The notes under the pieces were generated by a model, which was not told the DNA's origin, did no database searches, and was given only the letters and a program-made list of their open reading frames with translations. Source: Clostridia bacterium (GTDB lineage Bacteria; Bacillota; Peptococcia; DRI-13; DTU073). From it: 12,074 nucleotides of DNA. Both the position numbers and the translations under genes were made by a program. Each line of letters begins with the position of its first letter. Position 1 is the stretch's first letter. This document shows positions 6,406 through 12,074 of this stretch, piece after piece. Where the stretch lies: the NCBI GenBank assembly GCA_012842035.1, contig DUTO01000130.1, forward strand, positions 1 to 12,074, in the 5' to 3' direction.

Positions 6406-7353
6406 CGCTTAATTGACTTTTATCAAAAATGTGTAAGCTTAGGGAAGGAATATGACCCTAGGTCTGCAGTAGATGTTGAGAAAAATTTAACTCGTGCTGT
6501 TAAGCAGTATGAAGAACTAAAAGAGAAAGATAAGCAATATTTTGATGTAGAAAGATTAAAAAATCCTTATGCCGATACTCGTATTTTAAATGGTGACCCT
6601 GAGACGGAAGTAAACAAGATTTTAGCCGGTATTGATATGGAAGTGCAGGAAGTTTTATTGGCGGATCGTTTACGGGAAAAGGGCGAGAAGATTGATTTGA
6701 TTTTGTCCCATCATCCGGAGGGAAAAGCTCTTGTGGCTTTGCATAAGGTGATGTCTTTGCAGGAAGATGTTTTGGCTCAGCTAGGTGTACCCATCAATGT
6801 TGCTGAAGGGATTTTAGCTTCACGGATTAGTGAAGTAGAGCGTGGCTTGATGCCTCTTAATCATAATCGTTCCGTAGATGCAGCTCGTTTATTAAATTTT
6901 CCTTTTATGTGTGTGCATACTCCTGCTGACAATATGGTGAATACTTATTTAAGTAATCTTTTTATTGAAAAACAACCGGAAACAGTAGGGGATGTGGTTG
7001 ATCTTCTTTTGGAAATACCGGAATACCAGGAATCGAAAAAAATAGATGCCGGTCCCAAAGTGTTTTTAGGTAAAGAGACGAATAGGGCAGGCAAAGTATT
7101 TGTAGATATGACTGGTGGTACTGGTGGTTCAGAAGATGCTTTTGCTAAGTTAGCTATTGCCGGGGTAGGAACGATAGTGGGGATGCATATTGGGGAAAAA
7201 CATCGTAAAGAGGCAGAAAAAAATCATATTAATGTGATTATTGCCGGGCATATGGCCAGTGATTCTTTGGGGATGAATTTATTATTAGATATTTTTGTTA
7301 AAGAAGGAATAGAGGTAATTCCTTGTTCAGGATTAATTAGGGTTAGTAGATAA
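6403..7353 (+). CDS. NIF3/DUF34-family protein (NGG1p-interacting factor 3-like), divergent
   Basis: The 316-residue product resembles the NIF3 (DUF34) family of dinuclear metal-site proteins, whose cellular function is poorly defined. Candidate metal ligands are His103-His104 in LSHHPEG, Asp176 in HTPADNM, and His283 in AGHMASDSLG. In E. coli YbgI the last ligand pair is His215/Glu219 in a GHxxxE pattern; here the +4 residue is Asp287, a conservative change. A glycine-rich segment, DMTGGTGGSEDAFAKLA (235-251), sits before the C-terminal half. The N-terminal 60 residues are charged and do not match the usual NIF3 start, so they may be an added segment. It follows zapA by 36 bases and ends at a strong terminator, so it is probably the last gene of the pheST-zapA unit. 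The family call rests on motifs only. Confidence 0.75.
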   Translation: MRLIDFYQKCVSLGKEYDPRSAVDVEKNLTRAVKQYEELKEKDKQYFDVERLKNPYADTRILNGDPETEVNKILAGIDMEVQEVLLADRLREKGEKIDLILSHHPEGKALVALHKVMSLQEDVLAQLGVPINVAEGILASRISEVERGLMPLNHNRSVDAARLLNFPFMCVHTPADNMVNTYLSNLFIEKQPETVGDVVDLLLEIPEYQESKKIDAGPKVFLGKETNRAGKVFVDMTGGTGGSEDAFAKLAIAGVGTIVGMHIGEKHRKEAEKNHINVIIAGHMASDSLGMNLLLDIFVKEGIEVIPCSGLIRVSR

Positions 7354-7383
7354 AAAATATCGAATAATATAAACATAAAAATG

Positions 7384-7424
7384 AGGCTGCTTCAAGCTTA
7401 TGGGCTGAAGTAAGCCTTTTTTTT
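7384..7424 (+). terminator. Strong intrinsic terminator after the NIF3-like gene
   Basis: AGGCT (7384-7388) pairs with AGCCT (7413-7417), then GCTTC (7389-7393) with GAAGT (7407-7411), then AGC (7395-7397) with GCT (7404-7406), around a 6-base loop. Single unpaired A residues remain at 7394 and 7412. Eight T residues (7417-7424) follow. It ends the pheST-zapA-NIF3 transcript. Confidence 0.92.
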
Positions 7425-7594
7425 AATGATGATAAAATTAAAAAACGCGCCTTTCCATGTTTGCCATAATATTCTCTTGGGGATCCTGTTTTTATTCATC
7501 TTAATATAGTATAAAGGGATTATATTATAAGGATACTAACAAGTATTTGATTATAATGTCGGTATATTCCAAACATAGTATACAATTTTTAAAA
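7425..7594. other. AT-rich non-coding stretch
   Basis: I see no gene here. The stretch is rich in TATA-like motifs on the forward strand (for example TATAAT at 7552-7557), none with a convincing -35 box. A small hairpin ATACT/AGTAT (7533-7537/7542-7546) is present. It may hold operator or upstream-element DNA for the membrane-protein gene that follows, but nothing specific can be named. Confidence 0.4.
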
Positions 7595-7603
7595 TGCTAT
7601 AAT
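7595..7603 (+). promoter_or_regulatory. Extended -10 promoter for the small membrane-protein gene
   Basis: TGCTATAAT combines a perfect TATAAT (7598-7603) with an upstream TGn element. There is no good -35 box at the right distance, which extended -10 promoters tolerate. Transcription would start near 7610, giving a leader of about 75 bases that contains a short hairpin TTCAG/CTGAA (7637-7641/7645-7649). Confidence 0.5.
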
Positions 7604-7684
7604 ATTAGAACAAGGATATTTATAAAGAAGGCTAGCTTCAGGTGCTGAATATTTAATAAATATAAAAAAGGAGGGTAAAAGAAA

Positions 7685-8074
7685 ATGAAAGCATTTTTTT
7701 TGGGACCATTTATTGTTGCTGGGTCTTTTATGATGCTTGCTGCTGTTAGCTATATTATAATAGACACTGTTAAGCAGATAATCCAGAAATTAAGGGAGTT
7801 GCGTGGCTTTAATGCGCTAGCGAAAATGGAGCCGGAACTTGAAAAATCTGAGCATGGTCTTGATCGCGACCTTGATCGTGCCGAATTAGAGCGAATTGCA
7901 AAAGAGCATTTGTTAGAAACAGACAATACATCGCCAAGTAAAAAAGATTTTCAAGCATACATAGCTGGAATTCCGGAGGAAAGACAGAATTCCACACAGC
8001 AGGGAGAGGCAGTAAATGAGAGAGCGACAAATGTAGAAAGGTCATGTCTGGAACCGGAAATGGACGGATCTTGA
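7685..8074 (+). CDS. Small single-pass membrane protein of unknown function
   Basis: I do not recognise this 129-residue protein. Residues 4-27 (FFLGPFIVAGSFMMLAAVSYIII) form one hydrophobic segment without a signal peptidase site, so it is probably an N-terminal membrane anchor. It is followed by a positively charged amphipathic stretch, KQIIQKLRELRG (about 30-41), consistent with a cytoplasmic C terminus. Residues 50-80 are dense in Glu, Asp, Arg and Lys and likely helical (LDRDLDRAELERIAKEHL). The last 45 residues are polar and look disordered, rich in Gln, Asn, Ser and Glu. AAAGGAGGG before the ATG is a strong ribosome binding site. Its own promoter and terminator show it is a real, independently transcribed gene. 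Function is unknown. Confidence 0.8.
   Translation: MKAFFLGPFIVAGSFMMLAAVSYIIIDTVKQIIQKLRELRGFNALAKMEPELEKSEHGLDRDLDRAELERIAKEHLLETDNTSPSKKDFQAYIAGIPEERQNSTQQGEAVNERATNVERSCLEPEMDGS
7859..7882 (+). repeat. 12-bp imperfect tandem repeat inside the membrane-protein gene
   Basis: CTTGATCGCGAC is followed at once by CTTGATCGTGCC, identical at 10 of 12 positions and in frame. It encodes the LDRD/LDRA segment of the charged helix and looks like a recent small duplication. Confidence 0.75.
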
Positions 8075-8122
8075 TTTTAGCACAGGATTGATTATATATA
8101 ACGGTTTCTATTTTGTAGTAGC

Positions 8123-8167
8123 AGGGACTGGTTGTTTTAATAAAAACAATTTGGTCCTTCTTTTTTT
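8123..8167 (+). terminator. Intrinsic terminator after the membrane-protein gene
   Basis: AGGGAC (8123-8128) pairs with GTCCTT (8154-8159) with one G-U, and after a small internal loop GTTGTTTT (8131-8138) pairs with AAAACAAT (8143-8150). Seven T residues follow at 8161-8167. It separates the small gene from mutS2. Confidence 0.88.
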
Positions 8168-8171
8168 GGTG

Positions 8172-8199
8172 TTCAGTAGATAGCTCCTTATGTTATGAT
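8172..8199 (+). promoter_or_regulatory. Candidate mutS2 promoter (extended -10)
   Basis: TATGAT at 8194-8199 is preceded by TGT (8191-8193), making an extended -10 element. The -35 candidate TTCAGT (8172-8177) is weak and 16 bases away. It sits between the preceding terminator and the mutS2 ribosome binding site, where a promoter is required. Confidence 0.5.
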
Positions 8200-8229
8200 G
8201 TAGTTGTAGTATGGATTAAAGGGCAAAAT

Positions 8230-8245
8230 GGAGGGAAAAGATTTG
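8230..8245 (+). promoter_or_regulatory. Ribosome binding site that favours TTG 8243 as the mutS2 start
   Basis: GGAGGG (8230-8235) is 7 bases before TTG at 8243. The in-frame ATG at 8228 has only AAGGG ending 4 bases before it, which is too close, and using it would place the strong site inside the coding sequence. Confidence 0.65.
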
Positions 8246-10615
8246 GAAGATAAAGTACTCCGCAAGCTAGAATACGATCAGGTAATCGCCATGTTAGCAG
8301 AGCGATGTTCTTCTCGGTTGGGGAAGGAATTAGCGCATAAACTTAAGCCTTCTTTAGATTTAGAAGAAATAAAGAGAAGACAACTTGATACTACTCAGGC
8401 TAAGGAGATTTTACGGTTATATCCTGATTTTTCTTTAGGTGGTCTAAGGGACTTACGGCGTTGTTTAAATAAAGCTAAAATAGGTGGGGTTATTGACCCA
8501 AGCGATTTTTTATTAATTGCTGATACTTTGCTTGCTTTACGTAAAACAAAGAAGTTTTTTTGTAGTGAATTGGGGCAAAAGTATTATTCTTTGGCTGAGT
8601 ATGTAACTAATTTGGCAACTTTACCTCATTTAGAACAGGAGATCAAAAAGAAGATTACAGATGAAGGAGAAGTTAGCGAGCGAGCTTCTTCAGAGTTATC
8701 ACGGTTGAGAAAGCAGTTAAGAAATTTACAAGGAAAAGCACGTGAGAAATTAGAGAGTATGGTTAGGTCTACAGAAATGCAAAAATATTTACAAGACCCG
8801 TTAATTACGATTCGTAATGAGCGTTATGTGATTCCGGTGAAGCAAGAATATCGTAGTGAGGTGCCGGGACTTATTCATGACCAGTCAGCTAGTGGGGCAA
8901 CATTATTTATTGAACCCTTAGTTGTTGTGGAAATAAATAATGAGGTACGGCGTTATGAGTCCATGGAAAAAGCCGAAGTATTACGCATCCTTCGGCAATT
9001 GAGTGAATTAGTAGCTATACATGAACAGGAGTTGCAGGATATTTTATTTGCTTTAGCGCAATTAGATTTAAATTTTGCTAAAGGCAGATTAAGTAATCAC
9101 TTGGATTGTGGGGAGCCACAGATGAATAAGCGTGGGTACTTGAAGATAATTCAGGGTTGTCATCCTTTGCTTAAAGGTGAAGTTGTACCCATTACAGTTC
9201 ATTTAGGAAGCAGCTTTGATACTTTAATCATTACCGGGCCGAATACGGGCGGTAAAACTGTTACTTTGAAAACGGTAGGTTTGTTTGTTTTAATGGCTCA
9301 AGCCGGGCTTCATGTTCCGGCACAGACGGGTACGGAATTGTCTGTTTTTAAAGGTATTTATGCTGATATTGGTGATGAACAAAGTATTGAGCAATCTTTA
9401 AGTACTTTTTCGGCTCATTTGACAAATATAATAGATATATTAAAAAAAGCAAATAGCCACAGTCTTGTTTTATTAGATGAATTGGGGGCCGGAACAGATC
9501 CAGCCGAAGGCGCGGCCTTGGCCAAAGCTATTTTAGATCATTTTATTGGTATCGGTGCTAAAACAATAGCGACTACACATTATAGTGAATTAAAATCTTT
9601 TGCTTATAGTCATGAGCGGGTGGAAAATGCTAGTGTAGAGTTTGATATAGAAACATTACAACCTACTTATCGTTTATTAATTGGAGTTCCGGGGAGAAGT
9701 AATGCTTTGGAAATTTCTTATAAATTAGGGTTGCAGAAAAAAATAGTAGAGCAGGCGCGGAGCTTCCTTTCTCAAGAAGAAGTGCGTGCCGCGGATTTGA
9801 TTGCTAATTTAGAAATGGATCAACTGTTGGCGGAAAGAGAACGTGAAGAGGCACATAAACTTAAAACAGGAATTCAAAAACAATTAGACCAGGTAAAACA
9901 ACGAGAAAAAGAACTTAAAGAGCAAGAGAAGAAAATTATCCAAAAAGCCCAAGCGGAAGCATGGGAAATTATACGAAAGGCTCGTCAGGAAAGTGAAAGT
10001 ATTTTAAAAGAAGTTAGAAAAGCGAAGAAAGAGGCTAAGCCCCAAACAACTCGAAAGATGCAGGTTTTAAAAGATGAATTAAGGAAAAAAGAAACTGCCT
10101 TGGCAGAAGTTGTTTTTAGGCAGTTAGAGGGAGAAGCATTGAGCGCTCATGAAGTTAAGCCGGGGATGCTGGTTTTCCTAAAACAACTTCATCAGCAAGC
10201 ACAAGTATTGGAGAAACCTAATGAAAATAAGCAAGTTTTAGTGCAAGCCGGGGTCATGAGAGTTTTAGTTAATTTACAGGACTTGACTAAAGTTAAAGAA
10301 GAACTAGTAGAGCAGAAAGGAAAAACTACCGGTATTGGTAAAATTGTTTCGACGAAAGCGAAAACGATTAAAAATGAAATACATTTAAGAGGCTTAACAG
10401 TAGATGAAGCCTTATTAGAGGCTGAAAAATATTTGGATGATGCTTATTTAGCCGGGTTATCTCAAGTTCATCTTATTCATGGCAAAGGAGCGGGAGTTTT
10501 ACGGAGTGCGATTACTGATTTGTTGAAAAAACATCATTTAGTTTCTTCTTTTAGACTTGGTAATTATCATGAGGGAGGGCATGGGGTTACGGTTGTAGAA
10601 TTAAAAAAGCAATGA
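8243..10615 (+). CDS. mutS2: MutS2 ATPase/endonuclease with C-terminal Smr domain
   Basis: From TTG 8243 the protein is 790 residues, close to the 785 of B. subtilis MutS2, and its EDKVLRKLEYDQV start aligns with that family's N terminus. Starting at ATG 8228 would add five residues. It has a MutS-type lever/clamp region (about 1-310), Walker A TGPNTGGKT (331-339), Walker B LVLLDELGAGTDPAEG (408-423), a long charged coiled coil (about 510-620), a KOW-like segment near 635-685 (GMLVFLKQ to RVLVNLQDL), and a C-terminal Smr nuclease domain (about 710-790) with HLRGLTVDEA and HGKGAGVLR (746-754). It lacks the mismatch-reading domain of MutS. In B. subtilis MutS2 acts on collided ribosomes; other homologues suppress recombination. 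Either role is possible here. Confidence 0.97.
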   Translation: MEDKVLRKLEYDQVIAMLAERCSSRLGKELAHKLKPSLDLEEIKRRQLDTTQAKEILRLYPDFSLGGLRDLRRCLNKAKIGGVIDPSDFLLIADTLLALRKTKKFFCSELGQKYYSLAEYVTNLATLPHLEQEIKKKITDEGEVSERASSELSRLRKQLRNLQGKAREKLESMVRSTEMQKYLQDPLITIRNERYVIPVKQEYRSEVPGLIHDQSASGATLFIEPLVVVEINNEVRRYESMEKAEVLRILRQLSELVAIHEQELQDILFALAQLDLNFAKGRLSNHLDCGEPQMNKRGYLKIIQGCHPLLKGEVVPITVHLGSSFDTLIITGPNTGGKTVTLKTVGLFVLMAQAGLHVPAQTGTELSVFKGIYADIGDEQSIEQSLSTFSAHLTNIIDILKKANSHSLVLLDELGAGTDPAEGAALAKAILDHFIGIGAKTIATTHYSELKSFAYSHERVENASVEFDIETLQPTYRLLIGVPGRSNALEISYKLGLQKKIVEQARSFLSQEEVRAADLIANLEMDQLLAEREREEAHKLKTGIQKQLDQVKQREKELKEQEKKIIQKAQAEAWEIIRKARQESESILKEVRKAKKEAKPQTTRKMQVLKDELRKKETALAEVVFRQLEGEALSAHEVKPGMLVFLKQLHQQAQVLEKPNENKQVLVQAGVMRVLVNLQDLTKVKEELVEQKGKTTGIGKIVSTKAKTIKNEIHLRGLTVDEALLEAEKYLDDAYLAGLSQVHLIHGKGAGVLRSAITDLLKKHHLVSSFRLGNYHEGGHGVTVVELKKQ

Positions 10616-10920
10616 TTAAAGCCGTACTTCGATTTGATTAGAAAGTGTACTGGCTTCATTAGTCATCATATCGATACCACGTACGCGGTAATAGTATGTG
10701 GTATTTTTTTCTACATCGGTATCAACCCAGTAAGGTTCGGTAATAGTTTCATTTAGAGCTATTTGGTTAGTAAAGTTAGCTTCAAAATTCGGTGTTTCTG
10801 AACGGAAGAGATGATAGATAATGGGACTGTTTTCCGAGGACTTTGTCCAGTTAAGTTTTACTTGAGCTCGATTCCTACTAAGTTGACCTTCACCGGTTAA
10901 GTAAGGTGTTTTAAGTTTTG
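10616..10920 (-). repeat. Second FN3 repeat of the PBP
   Basis: Residues about 360-459 contain KLNWTKSSENSP, YHLFRSETP and TYYYRVRGID. These correspond to LLNWQYPQKNAS, YLIYRSTEA and KCYYRVIAC in the preceding repeat (10928-11227). The pair is a diverged tandem duplication of a fibronectin type III domain at the protein's C terminus. Confidence 0.8.
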
Positions 10921-12058
10921 TCGTTTGAGGCAGGTTAATAGTTATTAAGTTAGATGAAGTTTTCTCGTTTTGACTTGAATTACAGGCGATAACTCGATAG
11001 TAGCACTTGTTTGTGGTTGGAGGATTATTATCCTGCCAAGTGTTAGTATTGCTAACTTCAGCAATACGATTTTTTGTAGTAAGTGGTACATTGGCTTCTG
11101 TGGAACGATAGATTAGATAATATGTGGAAGCGTTCTTTTGAGGATATTGCCAGTTTAAAAGAACGGATTTAACTTTGCCTTGATTATTTGTTTGTAGTTC
11201 ACCTTTCAGTTCGAAGGTCGTTTTAATTATAGGAGGTGGTTCGTTTTCATCATCTTTATTATTTATTAAATTTCCCCCATGCAAAGTACAAGATTCTTTA
11301 GGTGGTTCTTCAATCGCATCTTCAGGAGTAACCCAACCTGTCCAAGGAGTGGGTCTTTTTAAGAAGACACCGGTAATAGAATGGGGACATTTATTAGTTA
11401 AAAGTTGTCCTGTTTCGGCGCAAACAGGCATTTGCACCCAGACATTAGATACACCATCGGGAAGGTAAGCACTATTAAATTTTTCTTGGACTAGATATTT
11501 TTCCGGAGTAAGACTATCCGGCAAAAGCCCAGATTTATAATCAACGGTTAATCTAGTAATTCCTTCCGGTTCGGGGAAGGTACTGGGAGGAATGTTTTGA
11601 TGGGCGACAGTCATTACTTTTTTCCAAATGGGTGCACCATAATTACCTCCGAAAACACCACTCATTTTTTCCTTTTTATCATAGCCCAACCAAACACTAG
11701 ATACCAGGTCAGGGGTGTAACCGACAAACCAGGCATCTACGTTAAAAGAAGTTGTTCCTGTTTTACCAGCTACAGGTCTATCGGGTAGCTTTGCTCTTTG
11801 TGCTGTACCACTTTGGACGACAGTTTGTAACATATCGGACATTAAATATGCTGTTTGGGTGCTCATTACCATTGTTTGGAAAATTTTGTTTTGATAGATT
11901 ATGTTTCCGTCTTTATCTTCTATTTTCCGAATGGCATAAGGTTTTACATAAATCCCTCCATTGGCAAAACAGCCATAAGCAGCAGTAAGCTCCAAAGGTG
12001 ATACCCCTTTGGTAAGACCTCCTAAGGCTAAAGAAAGTCCGATGTCATTGTTACCTCC
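10616..12058 (-). CDS. Class A penicillin-binding protein, C-terminal part (transpeptidase end plus two FN3 domains)
   Basis: Bifunctional class A PBPs polymerise and cross-link peptidoglycan outside the membrane. Only the C-terminal 480 codons lie here, from after an in-frame TAA (12059-12061). The visible sequence starts with the family block LSLALGGLTKGVSPLE. Numbering from a TTG at 11995, the KTG box is in VAGKTGTTSFNVDAWFVGY (75-93), and YGAPIWKKVM (119-128) is the usual end of the transpeptidase domain. A linker with four cysteines (192, 203, 236 and nearby) and proline-rich patches leads to two fibronectin type III repeats (about 257-356 and 360-459), each with an LNW motif and a YYRV motif. 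The SxxK and SxN motifs and the glycosyltransferase domain would lie beyond the window. TTG 11995 has no good ribosome binding site and would cut the domain. Confidence 0.9.
   Translation of the reverse strand, partial: GGNNDIGLSLALGGLTKGVSPLELTAAYGCFANGGIYVKPYAIRKIEDKDGNIIYQNKIFQTMVMSTQTAYLMSDMLQTVVQSGTAQRAKLPDRPVAGKTGTTSFNVDAWFVGYTPDLVSSVWLGYDKKEKMSGVFGGNYGAPIWKKVMTVAHQNIPPSTFPEPEGITRLTVDYKSGLLPDSLTPEKYLVQEKFNSAYLPDGVSNVWVQMPVCAETGQLLTNKCPHSITGVFLKRPTPWTGWVTPEDAIEEPPKESCTLHGGNLINNKDDENEPPPIIKTTFELKGELQTNNQGKVKSVLLNWQYPQKNASTYYLIYRSTEANVPLTTKNRIAEVSNTNTWQDNNPPTTNKCYYRVIACNSSQNEKTSSNLITINLPQTTKLKTPYLTGEGQLSRNRAQVKLNWTKSSENSPIIYHLFRSETPNFEANFTNQIALNETITEPYWVDTDVEKNTTYYYRVRGIDMMTNEASTLSNQIEVRL
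10619..10656. other. Inverted repeat at the mutS2/PBP junction
   Basis: AAGCCGTAC (10619-10627) pairs with GTAC-T-GGCTT (10647-10656), 9 bp with one bulged T around a 19-base loop, inside the end of the PBP gene. On the plus strand no T run follows. On the minus strand a T run (complement of 10602-10607) lies about 11 bases past the stem. It could be a weak terminator for the two converging genes, but it is not a canonical one. Confidence 0.3.
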
Positions 12059-12061
12059 TTA
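12059..12061 (-). other. In-frame TAA within the PBP transpeptidase domain
   Basis: Reading the minus strand in the PBP frame gives T-T-F-N, then TAA, then G-G-N-N-D-I-G-L-S-L-A-L-G-G. The residues on both sides look like PBP sequence in one frame, so this is a nonsense codon rather than a frameshift. Only four codons are visible upstream, and the site lies 14 bases from the window edge, so a sequence error is possible. Confidence 0.7.
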
Positions 12062-12074
12062 GTTGAAAGTGGTG

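Noticed and set aside
7552..7557. TATAAT upstream of the small membrane-protein gene as its promoter
   Set aside because: There is no -35 box or TGn element at the right distance; the extended -10 at 7595-7603 is the better candidate.
7425..7684. Possible small RNA or riboswitch in the AT-rich gap
   Set aside because: Only short, weak hairpins are present and no known riboswitch core motif can be recognised.
11597..11988. Plus-strand open frames opposite the PBP gene
   Set aside because: They are antisense shadows of the PBP reading frame, without ribosome binding sites or recognisable protein character.
12043..12061. Minus-strand AAGGAGG followed at close range by ATG (12045-12047), looking like a new gene start
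   Set aside because: The ATG is out of frame with the PBP and its frame stops after five sense codons beyond the ATG, so it encodes nothing; the purine run is probably codons for Gly-Gly.
1..12074. A mobile element, defence island, CRISPR array or biosynthetic cluster
   Set aside because: Every gene but one belongs to a core housekeeping family in common Firmicute order; there are no transposase, integrase, repeat-spacer or terminal-repeat signals.

Overview
The window is low-GC chromosomal DNA of a Firmicute, probably a member of the Clostridia. The evidence is strong AGGAGG-type ribosome binding sites, TTG starts, T-box and L20-type attenuation, and the gene order infC-rpmI-rplT / 23S-type methyltransferase / pheS-pheT / zapA / mutS2. 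I cannot fix genus or species. Almost everything is core housekeeping. I see no phage, insertion sequence, CRISPR, tRNA or rRNA.

Layout. Bases 1-~128 are the 3' part of an L20-type attenuator leader, with a visible antiterminator/terminator switch. It controls infC (IF3), which apparently starts at a non-canonical AUA at 153, then rpmI (L35), rplT (L20) and a SpoU/TrmH-family rRNA methyltransferase that follows with no terminator between. A promoter in the end of that gene starts a long T-box leader (about 2135-2451), with a UUC (Phe) specifier, a UGGU bulge and a terminator. It controls pheS and pheT, the two subunits of phenylalanyl-tRNA synthetase. zapA (cell division) and a divergent NIF3/DUF34-type metal-site protein follow on the same strand and end at a strong terminator at 7384-7424.

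Next is a self-contained small transcription unit: an AT-rich 5' region with an extended -10 promoter, a 129-residue single-pass membrane protein that I do not recognise, and its own terminator at 8123-8167. mutS2 (MutS2 ATPase with Smr domain) has its own extended -10 promoter and probably starts at TTG 8243. On the opposite strand, abutting the mutS2 stop with no spacer, is the C-terminal half of a class A penicillin-binding protein with two fibronectin type III repeats. Its frame carries a TAA 14 bases from the window edge, inside a conserved part of the transpeptidase domain.

Together these genes serve translation initiation, ribosome assembly and modification, Phe-tRNA supply, ribosome rescue or DNA maintenance (MutS2), division (ZapA) and wall synthesis (PBP). 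No undescribed multi-gene system is evident. The points most worth a second look are the AUA start of infC, the orphan membrane protein, the divergent NIF3-like protein, and the in-frame stop in the PBP gene.
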